DNA of 64,000 nucleotides from Ulvibacterium sp965248315 (GTDB lineage: Bacteria; Bacteroidota; Bacteroidia; Flavobacteriales; Flavobacteriaceae). Shown piece after piece: positions 1 to 8,761 of this stretch (position 1 is its first letter; each line of letters starts with the position of its first letter). The stretch lies in NCBI RefSeq assembly GCF_965248315.1, contig NZ_CBDFIX010000002.1:310001-374000 (forward strand), written 5' to 3'. Under the pieces are notes generated by a model. The model searched no databases. It was not told where the DNA came from and saw nothing but the letters and a program-made list of their open reading frames with translations. The translations under genes and the position numbers were made by a program.

Positions 1-244
1 TAATGGTATTTTCAAGACCAGAGGTACTGCGCATGATTTCGCATGCTTCTATACCGTCCATTTCCGGCATCATTACATCCAAAATAATGAGATGCGGTAA
101 TTTTTTTTTCGCCTTGGCCACACCTTCTACCCCATTTTTTGCGGTAAAAACTTGGTAGCCTTCAGAAGAAAGGTTATAACTAACGATTTCCAGAATATCT
201 GGCTCATCGTCCACTAAAAGTATTCTAATGTCTTTTTTTTTCAT
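1..244 (-). CDS. PhoB/OmpR-type response regulator, N-terminal receiver part (cut by window edge)
   Basis: The reading frame starts at the ATG complementary to 242-244 and runs off the window, giving 81 codons. The translation opens MKKKDIRILLVDDEPDILEI, with the acidic pair (DDE) of a receiver domain. The phospho-acceptor Asp lies in the segment LIILDVMMPEMDG, the classic receiver signature. A C-terminal winged-helix DNA-binding domain would be expected outside the window. It is divergent from the TonB receptor at 533, an arrangement often seen for PhoB-like regulators in this phylum. The partner kinase is not visible. That it controls the receptor is inference. Confidence 0.9.
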   Translation of the reverse strand, partial: MKKKDIRILLVDDEPDILEIVSYNLSSEGYQVFTAKNGVEGVAKAKKKLPHLIILDVMMPEMDGIEACEIMRSTSGLENTI

Positions 245-413
245 CTCTTGGCTTTTGTTTCAATAAATCAATAGCCCATCAACACTGGCATGGACGGGTC
301 ATTTGCCTTTGTATGGGTTTCGAGATAATTCGCCTTTTGCTTTGGCTTATTTCATCGCTTTTAAATGGTTAATCCACCAAATGTAAAGATAATAGGATTA
401 TCCCGAAACGGCT

Positions 414-450
414 TAACGTTCATTTAATATAGTAACATTTACATAACATT
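414..450 (+). promoter_or_regulatory. Candidate response-regulator box: TAAC-type repeats with 11-bp phasing
   Basis: Copies of taac(a/g)tt occur at 414-420, 433-439 and 444-450, with a weaker taatata at 425. The pairs 414/425 and 433/444 are each 11 bp apart, the period expected for tandem OmpR/PhoB-family winged-helix binding. The block sits about 85-120 bp upstream of the receptor ATG in the divergent region. The region is AT-rich, so chance repeats are possible. The remainder of 245-532 shows nothing else I can support. Confidence 0.35.
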
Positions 451-532
451 ATTGCAATAAAGGTTTAACATGGACGTAACTCGACTTTTACAGCACCTCG
501 CGTTCTTTGCGCCGTAACCAAATTATGACTGA

Positions 533-3445
533 ATGCGATATTTTATAGTGTGTCTTTGCCTTTTTGGAACCATGCTTACAGAAGCCCAAGACACCGGTAG
601 TATTGTCGGCAAACTTACTGACAAAGAGCTAAATAACGAGCCCCTTGCTTTTGCCAATGTACTTCTTAAGGGAACTACAAAAGGAACTACTTCAGATTTT
701 GACGGACTTTATGAAATTTCAGGTCTAGACCCTGGTACATACACCATTGTTTTTAGCTATTTGGGCTATGAAACGGTGGAGATTCCCAACATCGTGGTTG
801 AAGCTGGTAAAGTGACCAACGTGGATGTTCCTATGAGCGCTTCCGAAGGTATGACCTTGGATGAGGTAGTAGTGGTCACAGTGGCTCGAAAGGATTCCGA
901 GACCGCTCTTCTTCTTGATCAAAAAAGAGCCATAGAAATCAAGGAAAGTATAGGTGCGATCGAACTGGGTAACTTAGGTATTTCCGACGTGAAATCAGCC
1001 GCCACAAAAATTTCCGGGGTTACGGAAAGTGAAGCCTCCGGTGACGTTTTTGTAAGAGGGCTTGGAGACCGATATTTGGTGACAACTTTTAACGGTCTGC
1101 CCATTCCATCGGATGACATCGAAAAAAAGAATATTGATTTAGGGCTTTTCCCTACTCGAATAATACAGAACGTTAGTATTAGCAAGACCTATTCCGCATC
1201 GGCTTCAGCCGACCAGGCCTCAGGCAATATCAACATTGCTTCCCGAGAATTGACGGGCACAGGGGAATTAGAGGTTGGTGTTTCTAGTGGTGCCAATACA
1301 AATGCTGTTGGTGACGGAAACTCGGATGGCGGCTTTAAGGTCACTGCAAATTATGACGATACCACGTTAGGCTTTTATGATACTGATGTTAACATTTTTG
1401 ATCAACTTACCAGGCAGTCATGGGACGCCAGTACGGTAGATTCCCCTATTAATCTTGGCTTTAACATCAGTGGGGGTAAGTCATTCTTTGATAACAAATT
1501 TAAAGTCTTTGCCACGGCATCCAACTCTAGGTCTCATAAATATCTATCTCCAGGTGTATTTAAAATATGGGATCAGGTTACCGTAACGGATTCCATTACC
1601 GATTTTAACCAATGGGAAACGGAATATGTGAGTAACGGTATGTTGGATCTTACCTTTCAAAACGAAAAGCATATTGTAAAGACCGTTACCCTATTCGTAA
1701 ACACCTTGAAAGATATTGTGGCCGAGGGAGGGAGAAACGGTTTTGGAAATATTCAGGAAGAAACCATTGGTAATTTCTCGGATTTCGTCCGTGACCAAAA
1801 CACAAAACAAACCCGATTGTTTGTCCAACAACTGATCGGTAATCATAAGCTCGGCGAAAAAAATGTATTGGATTGGGCCGTAAGTTATAACAAGTTGGAT
1901 GCAGATGAACCCAATCGAATACGGAATGTGGTAAACTTTACGGCCGAAACAGGTCAGGTAATTCTTTTTGAGAATAGTGGTTTTGAATCCAGAAAGCTTT
2001 CTCAATTTATAGATGATGAGGAATACAATGGGTTTATTAAGGATAGGTGGACCTTCATAGATGAGGAAACCAAGACCTTCTATATGGATTTGGGTATCAA
2101 TTACAGAAGAAAGACCCGGGATTTTGAATCTACCTTTTACGGTGTCGCCAATGTAGATGACAATAGGGCCAGCTCCACCTCATTGGATGATTTAGATCAA
2201 ATCTTTACAGTGGCCAACTTTCAGAACAATTTACTAGAAATACTTTCCTTTCAATCCAATGTTGATGGTGAGGTAAAAGATGAATACAGTGGAGAATATG
2301 AGTCCAGGGCGGCCTTTGCACAATTTAATGTAGGCTTCGGTAAGTGGAATATTAATGCCGGTCTGCGGGTGCAACAGGACGATATTGTCGTGGATTATGA
2401 CGTGAACAATGCACCCGGTGGGGATGTCGGAACCGTTACCCGGGATTATTCCAATTTCTATCCCAGTCTTAATATGAAGTACTCCATCAACGATGAGCAT
2501 GCGATTCGATTTGCTGCAAGTCGAAGTATTACCTTGCCGGAATTCAAGGAAATTGCGCCGTTCCGATATATCTCACCAACTGGTCAACAGGTTTTTGGAA
2601 CCGTTGGCGAGGATGCCGTAGAGGCTTCATTTTCCAACAATTTTGATTTAAAGTGGGAATTCTTTCCTACCAGAGGTCAACTAATTTCAACATCCTTATT
2701 TTATAAGGCTATAGAAGATCCTATCAACAAAGTACGCGCCAGGGGTTCGGATGGTGCGCTGTTTACTTTTAGGAATACCGGGGACAAAGCTACGGTTTAT
2801 GGTATAGAACTGGAGTCAAAAATCGATTTGATCAAACCAAAAACAAATGACGAGGACGGCAGTCCCATAGGACCGGAATTAAGTTGGGTCCTAAATGTAA
2901 GTAGGATGTGGCATGAGCAGGATTTGTTAGAGATACGAGCCGAGGACAATCCCGATATTATCGCCGAGACTTTTAGATACGGCACCAATAAAGAGGCAGG
3001 ACTCCAAGGGGCATCGGATTGGATAGCCAACTCAAGCCTTAACCTTGAGACCTCCGGGGACAATAAATTCGTAGCCAACCTTTCAGCAAGTTATGCTTCC
3101 GATAAGGTATTCGCCCTGGGCTTTGCCCGAAGCCAAAATGATTGGGACACCCGTTATAACGATGCCATTGTTGAAAAAGGTTTTGTGGTATTGAATAGCA
3201 GGGTTAGCAAGGAATTCGGAGAGCACTTTGAAGTCTCACTTACCGGGCAGAACCTTTTAAATCCTTTCATTAAACAAACCATTGATGTTCTATCCTCTGC
3301 AAGTAGGGCAGAACTTGAGGCCTTCTCCGATAATAGGGAGGAGCGATTGGGGCCCAATGCGCCAAGAAGGGAGATTTTTACGGATGAGGTGCGATCATAC
3401 AAAATAGGCCGAATTTTCAATTTGGGCCTTACATACAGATTTTAA
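533..3445 (+). CDS. TonB-dependent receptor with carboxypeptidase-regulatory-like N-terminal domain
   Basis: 970 residues with a signal peptide (MRYFIVCLCLFGTMLTEAQ). A CarboxypepD_reg-like beta domain spans about residues 20-110 and includes the FDGLYEISGLDPGTY segment typical of Bacteroidota receptors. A plug domain follows (about 120-240, containing VFVRGLGDRY), then a long beta-barrel ending in an aromatic residue (LGLTYRF), as outer-membrane proteins do. The substrate cannot be read from the sequence. It is followed after 37 nt by a surface lipoprotein, so the two probably form an outer-membrane uptake or sensing unit. The divergent PhoB-like regulator suggests, but does not prove, phosphate or stress control. 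Confidence 0.92.
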   Translation: MRYFIVCLCLFGTMLTEAQDTGSIVGKLTDKELNNEPLAFANVLLKGTTKGTTSDFDGLYEISGLDPGTYTIVFSYLGYETVEIPNIVVEAGKVTNVDVPMSASEGMTLDEVVVVTVARKDSETALLLDQKRAIEIKESIGAIELGNLGISDVKSAATKISGVTESEASGDVFVRGLGDRYLVTTFNGLPIPSDDIEKKNIDLGLFPTRIIQNVSISKTYSASASADQASGNINIASRELTGTGELEVGVSSGANTNAVGDGNSDGGFKVTANYDDTTLGFYDTDVNIFDQLTRQSWDASTVDSPINLGFNISGGKSFFDNKFKVFATASNSRSHKYLSPGVFKIWDQVTVTDSITDFNQWETEYVSNGMLDLTFQNEKHIVKTVTLFVNTLKDIVAEGGRNGFGNIQEETIGNFSDFVRDQNTKQTRLFVQQLIGNHKLGEKNVLDWAVSYNKLDADEPNRIRNVVNFTAETGQVILFENSGFESRKLSQFIDDEEYNGFIKDRWTFIDEETKTFYMDLGINYRRKTRDFESTFYGVANVDDNRASSTSLDDLDQIFTVANFQNNLLEILSFQSNVDGEVKDEYSGEYESRAAFAQFNVGFGKWNINAGLRVQQDDIVVDYDVNNAPGGDVGTVTRDYSNFYPSLNMKYSINDEHAIRFAASRSITLPEFKEIAPFRYISPTGQQVFGTVGEDAVEASFSNNFDLKWEFFPTRGQLISTSLFYKAIEDPINKVRARGSDGALFTFRNTGDKATVYGIELESKIDLIKPKTNDEDGSPIGPELSWVLNVSRMWHEQDLLEIRAEDNPDIIAETFRYGTNKEAGLQGASDWIANSSLNLETSGDNKFVANLSASYASDKVFALGFARSQNDWDTRYNDAIVEKGFVVLNSRVSKEFGEHFEVSLTGQNLLNPFIKQTIDVLSSASRAELEAFSDNREERLGPNAPRREIFTDEVRSYKIGRIFNLGLTYRF

Positions 3446-3482
3446 CACTATTAATTATGATTAATTTAAAACAACAATGATT

Positions 3483-6400
3483 ATGAAAACGAAAATCTCT
3501 AGATTATTGATGATGTTCATTGCAGCTTCGGCTCTTATTCTGGCTGCGGGTTGTAGCGATGATGACGATGGACCAACCTCTTCCTGTACGGATGGGATAC
3601 AAAATGGCAGTGAGACCGGAGTAGATTGTGGCGGTACTTGTCCAAACGCATGTGAAGCCGAACCTACCTGTACCGATGGTGTGCAAAATGGTGATGAAGA
3701 AGGTGTAGATTGTGGTGGTTCTTGTGACCCATGTGTAGAATCCATAGAGTTGACAGGTGATCAAACGGAAGATCTGACCTTGGATCCCACAAGTACCTAT
3801 ACACTTAGGAATACATTTAGTGTTAAGTCTGGTGCTACTTTGACCATTCCTGCCGGTACAACAATTACCGCTGAAGTAGAAACTGGAGATGAAACCAATA
3901 CCTATATCGTAATTGAGCAAGGTGCCTCTATTGATATCCAAGGTACCATGGCCGATCCTGTAATCATGACTTCTGCAAATGGAACGCCAGGAGATTGGGG
4001 TGGCCTTGTTATCGCTGGTGAAGCTAGCACTACGGAAGGTGTGGATGCCACAGCGGAAGTAGGCGGTATCATTTATGGTGGTACGGATGATACGGATAAC
4101 TCAGGAAGTATTGAATATTTGATTATCAACTACGCCGGAGCACAAATCGATTCCGAGTCTCAGTATAATGGTCTTTCCTTGTATGCTGTTGGTTCCGGTA
4201 CAACCATTGAAAATGTAGCCATATTGAACGGTACGGATGATGGTGTTGAGTTCTTTGGTGGAACAGTATCCGCGTCCAACTTCTATTTGGAAAACAATGA
4301 GGATGATGCCATTGACTGGACTGAAGGTTGGAACGGTACATTAACCAACTCCTATGTGGTTCATACAGGTTCTTTCTCTACCGTGGTAGAAGCAGACGGT
4401 GAAAACGAGAATCCTTCTTTGGTCAACCTTACCGCAGTAAGTACTTCAGACCAAGCAGAGCAAGTAGCCTTACAATTCAAAAAGGAATCAGGAGCCACCA
4501 TTACCGGCTTGTCCTTGAGCGGATATACTACTTCTGTTTTGATGAGCGATGCCGGTCCTTTGGCCAATGTTCAGATCGAAGGCGCCGATGCGAATCCAAG
4601 CCTGTCCTATGTAGGGCCTCCGACTGTTGATGTTGGTATGTTCGCCTGGGTTAATTCCGCAATCATAGTTGAGAGCAATGTTTTGACCGGTTCCATCGGT
4701 TCAGATTTGACATTGGATCCAACTACAGATTATTTCTTGGAAGGCAACTTAAGCGTTGAAGCAGGTGCTACTTTGACTATTCCTGCCGGTACTAGAATCG
4801 TTGCCGATGTTGAAGTGGGCGAAGAGACCAATACTTATATCGTTGTGCAACAAGGGGGAGCTATTGATATCCAAGGTACCCCTGGTGCTCCTGTGATCAT
4901 GACTTCCTCCAATGAGGAGCCCGGTGACTGGGGTGGTCTTGTAATTGCAGGTGAAGCCAGCACTACTGAAGGTGTAGACGCTACTGCAGAGGTAGGTGGT
5001 ATCATCTATGGTGGTACGGACGATGGAGATAGTTCCGGTAATATCGATTACCTAATCATCAACTATGCCGGTGCATCAATAGATTCAGAATCTCAATATA
5101 ACGGACTTTCTCTTTACGCCGTTGGTTCTGGAACAACTATCGATAACGTGGCCATATTGAATGGTACGGATGACGGTGTGGAATTCTTCGGAGGTACGGT
5201 GTCTGCATCCAACTTCTATTTGGAAAACAACGAGGATGATGCCATCGACTGGACCGAAGGTTGGAACGGAACTTTAACCAACGCCTACGTATTCCATTCC
5301 GGTGCTTTCTCTACTGTGGTAGAGGCTGACGGTGAGAACGAGAATCCATCTTTGGTTAATTTGACTGCAGTGAGTACTTCCTCCCAAGCAGAGCAAGTAG
5401 CCTTACAATTCAAAAAAGAATCCGGCGCAACCATTACCGGTCTTTCCTTGAGTGGTTACACTACTTCTGTTTTGATGAGCGACGCCGGTCCTTTGACCAA
5501 CGTCCAAATAGAAGGTGCAGATGCAAATCCAGCACTTACCTATGAAGCTCCCGCTACTGTTGATATAAATGACTTCATGTGGGCCACTGGAAATTCCGAA
5601 GCTCAGTCTGCCGTTCTTACAGGTTCTGTTATGTCCAATACTACTTTGGATTCCGATATTACTTATTTCCTAAATCAATCCTTAAGTGTTGAGAGTGGAG
5701 CCACGCTTACGATTCCTGCCGGCACCACTATTGTTGCCGATGTTGAGAGTGGAGATGAGACCAATACCTATATCGTTGTTCAGCAAGGTGGATCCATTGA
5801 TATCCAAGGTACGGCTAGTAACCCCGTAGTTATGACTTCTACCAATCAAGAGCCCGGTGATTGGGGAGGTCTCGTAATTGCCGGTGAGGCCAGCACTACT
5901 GAAGGTGTAGACGCTACTGCAGAGGTAGGTGGTATTATCTATGGAGGTACGGATGATACGGATAACTCCGGAAGCATCAATTACCTTATCATTAACTACG
6001 CCGGTGCACAAATTGACTCTGAGTCACAGTATAATGGTCTCTCCCTTTATGCAGTTGGTTCTGGAACAAGCATCACTAATGTCGCTATCCTGAACGGTAC
6101 GGACGATGGTGTAGAGTTCTTTGGTGGAACTGTTTCCGCTTCCAATTTCTATTTGGAGAATAACGAGGATGATGCCATAGACTGGACGGAAGGTTGGAAC
6201 GGTACCTTGACCGACGCATATGTTGTACACACCGGGGCTTTCTCTACCGTAGTAGAGGCTGATGGTGAGAACGAGAATCCATCTTTGGTTAATTTGACCG
6301 CTGTAAGTACATCTGCCCAGGTTGAGCAAGTGGCCCTACAGTTCAAGAAGGAGTCCGGGGCAACTATCACCGGTCTTTCCTTGAGTGGATACACAACTTC

Positions 6401-6527
6401 TGTTTTAATGAGCGATGCTGGTCCTTTGACCAACGTCCAAATCGAAGGTGCAGACGCAAATCCTGCTTTGGCTTACGATGCAGCAGCTACAGTTGATGTT
6501 GCAACATTTGCTTGGGCTACGAACTAA
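3483..6527 (+). CDS. Surface-exposed lipoprotein with three 311-residue tandem repeats
   Basis: 1014 residues from the second Met (an ATG 6 nt upstream at 3477 is also possible). The lipobox LAAGC is followed by SDDDD, the acidic signal that sends flavobacterial lipoproteins to the cell surface. Two Cys-rich motifs of the form C-T-D-G-x-x-N-G...D-C-G-G-x-C follow (about residues 35-88). Three repeats then begin at nucleotides 3747, 4680 and 5613. The first two are exactly 933 bp and the third is slightly shorter. Each repeat opens with TLTIPAGT and contains many short Gly/Asn/Asp-rich beta segments (PGDWGGLVIAGEAS, GTDDGVEFFGGTV), suggesting a right-handed parallel beta-helix. Homologues of this kind are sometimes misnamed multidrug transporter; nothing here supports transport. 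Function is unknown; a ligand-capturing partner of the upstream receptor is inferred. Confidence 0.88.
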   Translation: MKTKISRLLMMFIAASALILAAGCSDDDDGPTSSCTDGIQNGSETGVDCGGTCPNACEAEPTCTDGVQNGDEEGVDCGGSCDPCVESIELTGDQTEDLTLDPTSTYTLRNTFSVKSGATLTIPAGTTITAEVETGDETNTYIVIEQGASIDIQGTMADPVIMTSANGTPGDWGGLVIAGEASTTEGVDATAEVGGIIYGGTDDTDNSGSIEYLIINYAGAQIDSESQYNGLSLYAVGSGTTIENVAILNGTDDGVEFFGGTVSASNFYLENNEDDAIDWTEGWNGTLTNSYVVHTGSFSTVVEADGENENPSLVNLTAVSTSDQAEQVALQFKKESGATITGLSLSGYTTSVLMSDAGPLANVQIEGADANPSLSYVGPPTVDVGMFAWVNSAIIVESNVLTGSIGSDLTLDPTTDYFLEGNLSVEAGATLTIPAGTRIVADVEVGEETNTYIVVQQGGAIDIQGTPGAPVIMTSSNEEPGDWGGLVIAGEASTTEGVDATAEVGGIIYGGTDDGDSSGNIDYLIINYAGASIDSESQYNGLSLYAVGSGTTIDNVAILNGTDDGVEFFGGTVSASNFYLENNEDDAIDWTEGWNGTLTNAYVFHSGAFSTVVEADGENENPSLVNLTAVSTSSQAEQVALQFKKESGATITGLSLSGYTTSVLMSDAGPLTNVQIEGADANPALTYEAPATVDINDFMWATGNSEAQSAVLTGSVMSNTTLDSDITYFLNQSLSVESGATLTIPAGTTIVADVESGDETNTYIVVQQGGSIDIQGTASNPVVMTSTNQEPGDWGGLVIAGEASTTEGVDATAEVGGIIYGGTDDTDNSGSINYLIINYAGAQIDSESQYNGLSLYAVGSGTSITNVAILNGTDDGVEFFGGTVSASNFYLENNEDDAIDWTEGWNGTLTDAYVVHTGAFSTVVEADGENENPSLVNLTAVSTSAQVEQVALQFKKESGATITGLSLSGYTTSVLMSDAGPLTNVQIEGADANPALAYDAAATVDVATFAWATN
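3747..6524 (+). repeat. Three in-frame tandem coding repeats (933, 933 and 912 bp)
   Basis: Units lie at 3747-4679, 4680-5612 and 5613-6524. Long stretches of encoded protein are identical between units, for example FYLENNEDDAIDWTEGWNG and VALQFKKESGATITGLSL, while the first 20 or so residues of each unit differ more. Nucleotide identity is also high but with many synonymous changes, so the duplication is not brand new. The units are candidates for recombination or copy-number change. Confidence 0.93.
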
Positions 6528-6563
6528 GTTCTAGAAATTAGAAAATAGATTGCGAAAAATTCT

Positions 6564-6598
6564 AAAAGCCCCGCCATTAATGGCGGGGCTTTTTATTT
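6564..6598 (+). terminator. Rho-independent terminator after the lipoprotein gene
   Basis: A strong GC-rich hairpin with arms AGCCCCGCC and GGCGGGGCT around ATTAAT is flanked by A and T runs, with T-rich sequence to 6600. It closes the receptor-lipoprotein transcription unit 40 nt after the stop codon. Confidence 0.92.
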
Positions 6599-6774
6599 TT
6601 ACCTAAAACTGGTTTGCAAAAATTTTAAAAGTTAGGGAAGGGAAAAGATAGGGTTGGTTCATTCTATAAATTCGTGAAAATTATAACAAAGCCCATAAAT
6701 CGCCGGCTTTGTGCATTTCATCGAATTTTTCCTAGGATTACAGCCCTCAAAAGGTCATCATATATCATAATTCC

Positions 6775-6782
6775 TATATTTG
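6775..6782 (+). promoter_or_regulatory. -7 promoter box TATATTTG
   Basis: Exact match to the Bacteroidota TAnnTTTG -7 consensus, 28 nt upstream of the ATG at 6810. No convincing -33 TTTG was seen. It supports the second Met rather than the in-frame upstream ATG at 6780, which would overlap the promoter. Confidence 0.55.
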
Positions 6783-6809
6783 TGGTACGCCATTTGTTAC
6801 CCATACTTT

Positions 6810-7118
6810 ATGAAGCACCTTTACTTCGTCTTTTTTTTATTTTTCATTTCCATCGGCTATTCGCAAGATGCCAAGACCAATGGGGACATAGACGGGTTTA
6901 CGCTTTATCCCAACCCTGTAACACAAGGCAAGGTTTATATTACTACTACGGAAAATGCCCCGAAGAAAATTTTGATTTTTGATGTCCTGGGAACCAAAGT
7001 GTTACAGACCACTCTATTGGGGAATGAATTGAATTTGTCCGATTTGGATGCGGGAGTATATGTTCTACGTGTCTTTGAAAGAAATAAGGTAGCCACCCGC
7101 AAGCTTATCGTTAAATAG
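6810..7118 (+). CDS. Small secreted protein consisting mainly of a T9SS type A sorting domain (copy 1)
   Basis: 102 residues: a signal peptide (MKHLYFVFFLFFISIGYSQ), about 15 linker residues, then a complete T9SS type A C-terminal sorting domain. Visible domain marks are FTLYPNPV at its start, ILIFDVLGTKVLQTT, LNLSDLDAGVYVLRV and the terminal Lys-rich end KLIVK. There is no room for a cargo domain, so the protein is a sorting tag alone. It should cross the outer membrane by T9SS and be processed or attached to the surface. A paralogue follows at 7358. Confidence 0.85.
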   Translation: MKHLYFVFFLFFISIGYSQDAKTNGDIDGFTLYPNPVTQGKVYITTTENAPKKILIFDVLGTKVLQTTLLGNELNLSDLDAGVYVLRVFERNKVATRKLIVK

Positions 7119-7324
7119 ATCTATTTTTTTGACACTGATCGATACCGATTAACCATCAAAAAAAGGAGGTTAAATCTTTTTGCATCAGTACTTTCCCGAT
7201 ATGTTTCTTAATTTTTGAATTCGATAATAGGTAGAAAAAATCCGATGAACGGTTTGTCTCGTTTTATTCACCTACAATTTATCGAATTTCACAACATTTT
7301 CACCGGATACGTAGTCCCTTTCTG

Positions 7325-7332
7325 TATCTTTA
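7325..7332 (+). promoter_or_regulatory. -7-like promoter box TATCTTTA
   Basis: Matches TAnnTTTG at all fixed positions except the last base, 26 nt upstream of the ATG at 7358. The position mirrors the box in front of the paralogue at 6810. The rest of 7119-7357 shows no gene I can support. Confidence 0.35.
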
Positions 7333-7357
7333 TGCTGTTGATCCCAAATCAATACTT

Positions 7358-7681
7358 ATGCAAAAAATCTACTTTGGCATTTTTATGCTATTTGCTATTT
7401 CCGTATACGGTCAGGAAGTCGTTGGTACTCCTCTTGCCTCCACCGCGGAAAATTCCACCTTCAAGCTATATCCCAACCCGGCTCTTGATGATGTGGTATA
7501 TATTACTACACCAAGAAATCTCAATAAGGAAATTGCCGTTTATGACGTTTTTGGGGAAGTTGTCCTAACGGACAGAATACGATCTAACGCCCTTAATATT
7601 TCCAAATTGGTCTCGGGGGTGTATGTGTTACAGGTTACCGAAAATAACAAGACCATGACAAGAAAGCTTGTCGTGAAATAA
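7358..7681 (+). CDS. Small secreted protein consisting mainly of a T9SS type A sorting domain (copy 2)
   Basis: 107 residues with a signal peptide (MQKIYFGIFMLFAISVYGQ), a short variable linker, and the same sorting-domain layout as its neighbour: FKLYPNPA, IAVYDVFGEVVLTD, LNISKLVSGVYVLQV and the C-terminal KLVVK. Divergence from the first copy is substantial outside these motifs, so the pair is an old duplication or two independently kept proteins. It has its own promoter-like box and its own terminator and is therefore probably transcribed separately. No function beyond secretion can be assigned. Confidence 0.85.
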   Translation: MQKIYFGIFMLFAISVYGQEVVGTPLASTAENSTFKLYPNPALDDVVYITTPRNLNKEIAVYDVFGEVVLTDRIRSNALNISKLVSGVYVLQVTENNKTMTRKLVVK

Positions 7682-7702
7682 TCGATATTGAAAATAAGAA
7701 AG

Positions 7703-7732
7703 AAAGGGACCCGATCATGGGTCCCTTTTTTT
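7703..7732 (+). terminator. Rho-independent terminator
   Basis: Perfect 10-bp stem (AAAGGGACCC and GGGTCCCTTT, loop GATCAT) running into a seven-T tract, 21 nt after the stop of the second sorting-domain gene. Confidence 0.93.
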
Positions 7733-7752
7733 ATGCTTTGGCCTTATCCCCT

Positions 7753-7760
7753 TACCTTTG
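7753..7760 (+). promoter_or_regulatory. -7 promoter box TACCTTTG
   Basis: Exact TAnnTTTG match 15 nt before the ATG at 7776. It overlaps an upstream in-frame alternative start at 7758, which argues for 7776 as the true start and for a very short leader. Confidence 0.55.
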
Positions 7761-7775
7761 CCCCTCCAAGAGCCC

Positions 7776-8756
7776 ATGATAGATACCAATAAAATATTAG
7801 AGATAAAGTCAAAATTGGAGTTTGAACGCCTCGCATGGCAAATATTCAATTTTCAGTACAGCAACAATGCCGTTTACCATGAATTCTGTGATTATTTGGA
7901 AAAAACTCCGGATCAATTGAGAGGTATAGAAGAAATACCTTTTATGCCTATCGAGTTTTTTAGAACTAAAAAAATTGTCTCTTCAAGAAGTAATCCACAA
8001 ATCATATTTACCAGTAGCGGAACTACTGATACCCGAACCAGTAGGCACCATATTATCGATACTTCACTATACACCAAAAGCTACCGGACTGCTTTTGGAC
8101 ATTTTTATGGGGACATTACCAAATATTGCATTTTGGCATTACTCCCATCCTACTTGGAAAGAGAAGGCTCCTCATTAATTTATATGGCCAAAGACCTTAT
8201 TGAACAAAGCCATCACCCGGATAGCGGTTTTTATCTCAACGATATGCAAGGTCTTAAAAAAAAGTTGGTTCACCTTGATGCCCAAGAAAGCCAAACCCTG
8301 TTATTAGGGGTTTCTTTTGCCTTAATGGATTTGGCGGAAAAACATAAATTTTCTTTAAAAAACACCATTATTATGGAAACCGGGGGGATGAAAGGCAGGA
8401 GAAAGGAAGTGGTCCGCGAAGCATTGCACAGTATCCTTAAAAGAGGGTTCGGTGTAAGCCAAATCCATTCCGAGTACGGAATGACGGAGCTATTGTCCCA
8501 AGCCTATTCCCAAGGCAATGGTCTTTTTAAAACCCCGCCATGGATGAAGGTCTTTATTCGGGATCCGGAAGATCCACTATCACCCCAAATGGATGGGAAG
8601 ACTGGAGGAATAAACATCATAGACCTGGCCAATATACATTCCTGTTCCTTTATTGCCACCCAAGATTTAGGAAAGCGGTACGCGGATGGGAGTTTTGAGG
8701 TTTTGGGTCGTTTTGACCATTCGGATATCCGGGGGTGTAATTTAATGGTATTGTAG
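7776..8756 (+). CDS. LuxE/PaaK-like acyl-protein synthetase (acyltransferase)
   Basis: 326 residues from the ATG downstream of the promoter box. It resembles the acyl-protein synthetase LuxE and the adenylate-forming PaaK group: a P-loop-like FTSSGTTD segment in the first third, and HSEYGMTE, the usual adenylation-enzyme motif, in the last third. Such enzymes activate an acyl group as acyl-AMP and pass it to a protein or thiol. No lux genes are near, so a luminescence role is not indicated. The physiological acyl substrate is unknown. It ends only 5 nt from the convergent lipoprotein gene. Confidence 0.82.
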   Translation: MIDTNKILEIKSKLEFERLAWQIFNFQYSNNAVYHEFCDYLEKTPDQLRGIEEIPFMPIEFFRTKKIVSSRSNPQIIFTSSGTTDTRTSRHHIIDTSLYTKSYRTAFGHFYGDITKYCILALLPSYLEREGSSLIYMAKDLIEQSHHPDSGFYLNDMQGLKKKLVHLDAQESQTLLLGVSFALMDLAEKHKFSLKNTIIMETGGMKGRRKEVVREALHSILKRGFGVSQIHSEYGMTELLSQAYSQGNGLFKTPPWMKVFIRDPEDPLSPQMDGKTGGINIIDLANIHSCSFIATQDLGKRYADGSFEVLGRFDHSDIRGCNLMVL

Positions 8757-8761
8757 AAGCA

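Noticed and set aside
3504..3941. Antisense open frames inside the repeated lipoprotein
   Set aside because: Long antisense frames arise from the codon usage of the Thr/Gly/Asp-rich repeats; there is no start context or family similarity.
3747..6524. Tandem repeats considered as a possible CRISPR or minisatellite
   Set aside because: They are 933-bp in-frame coding units within one lipoprotein gene, not short repeats with unique spacers.
6674..6982. Open frame upstream and across the first sorting-domain gene
   Set aside because: It is a different frame with no family similarity, and it overlaps a better gene with signal peptide and sorting domain.
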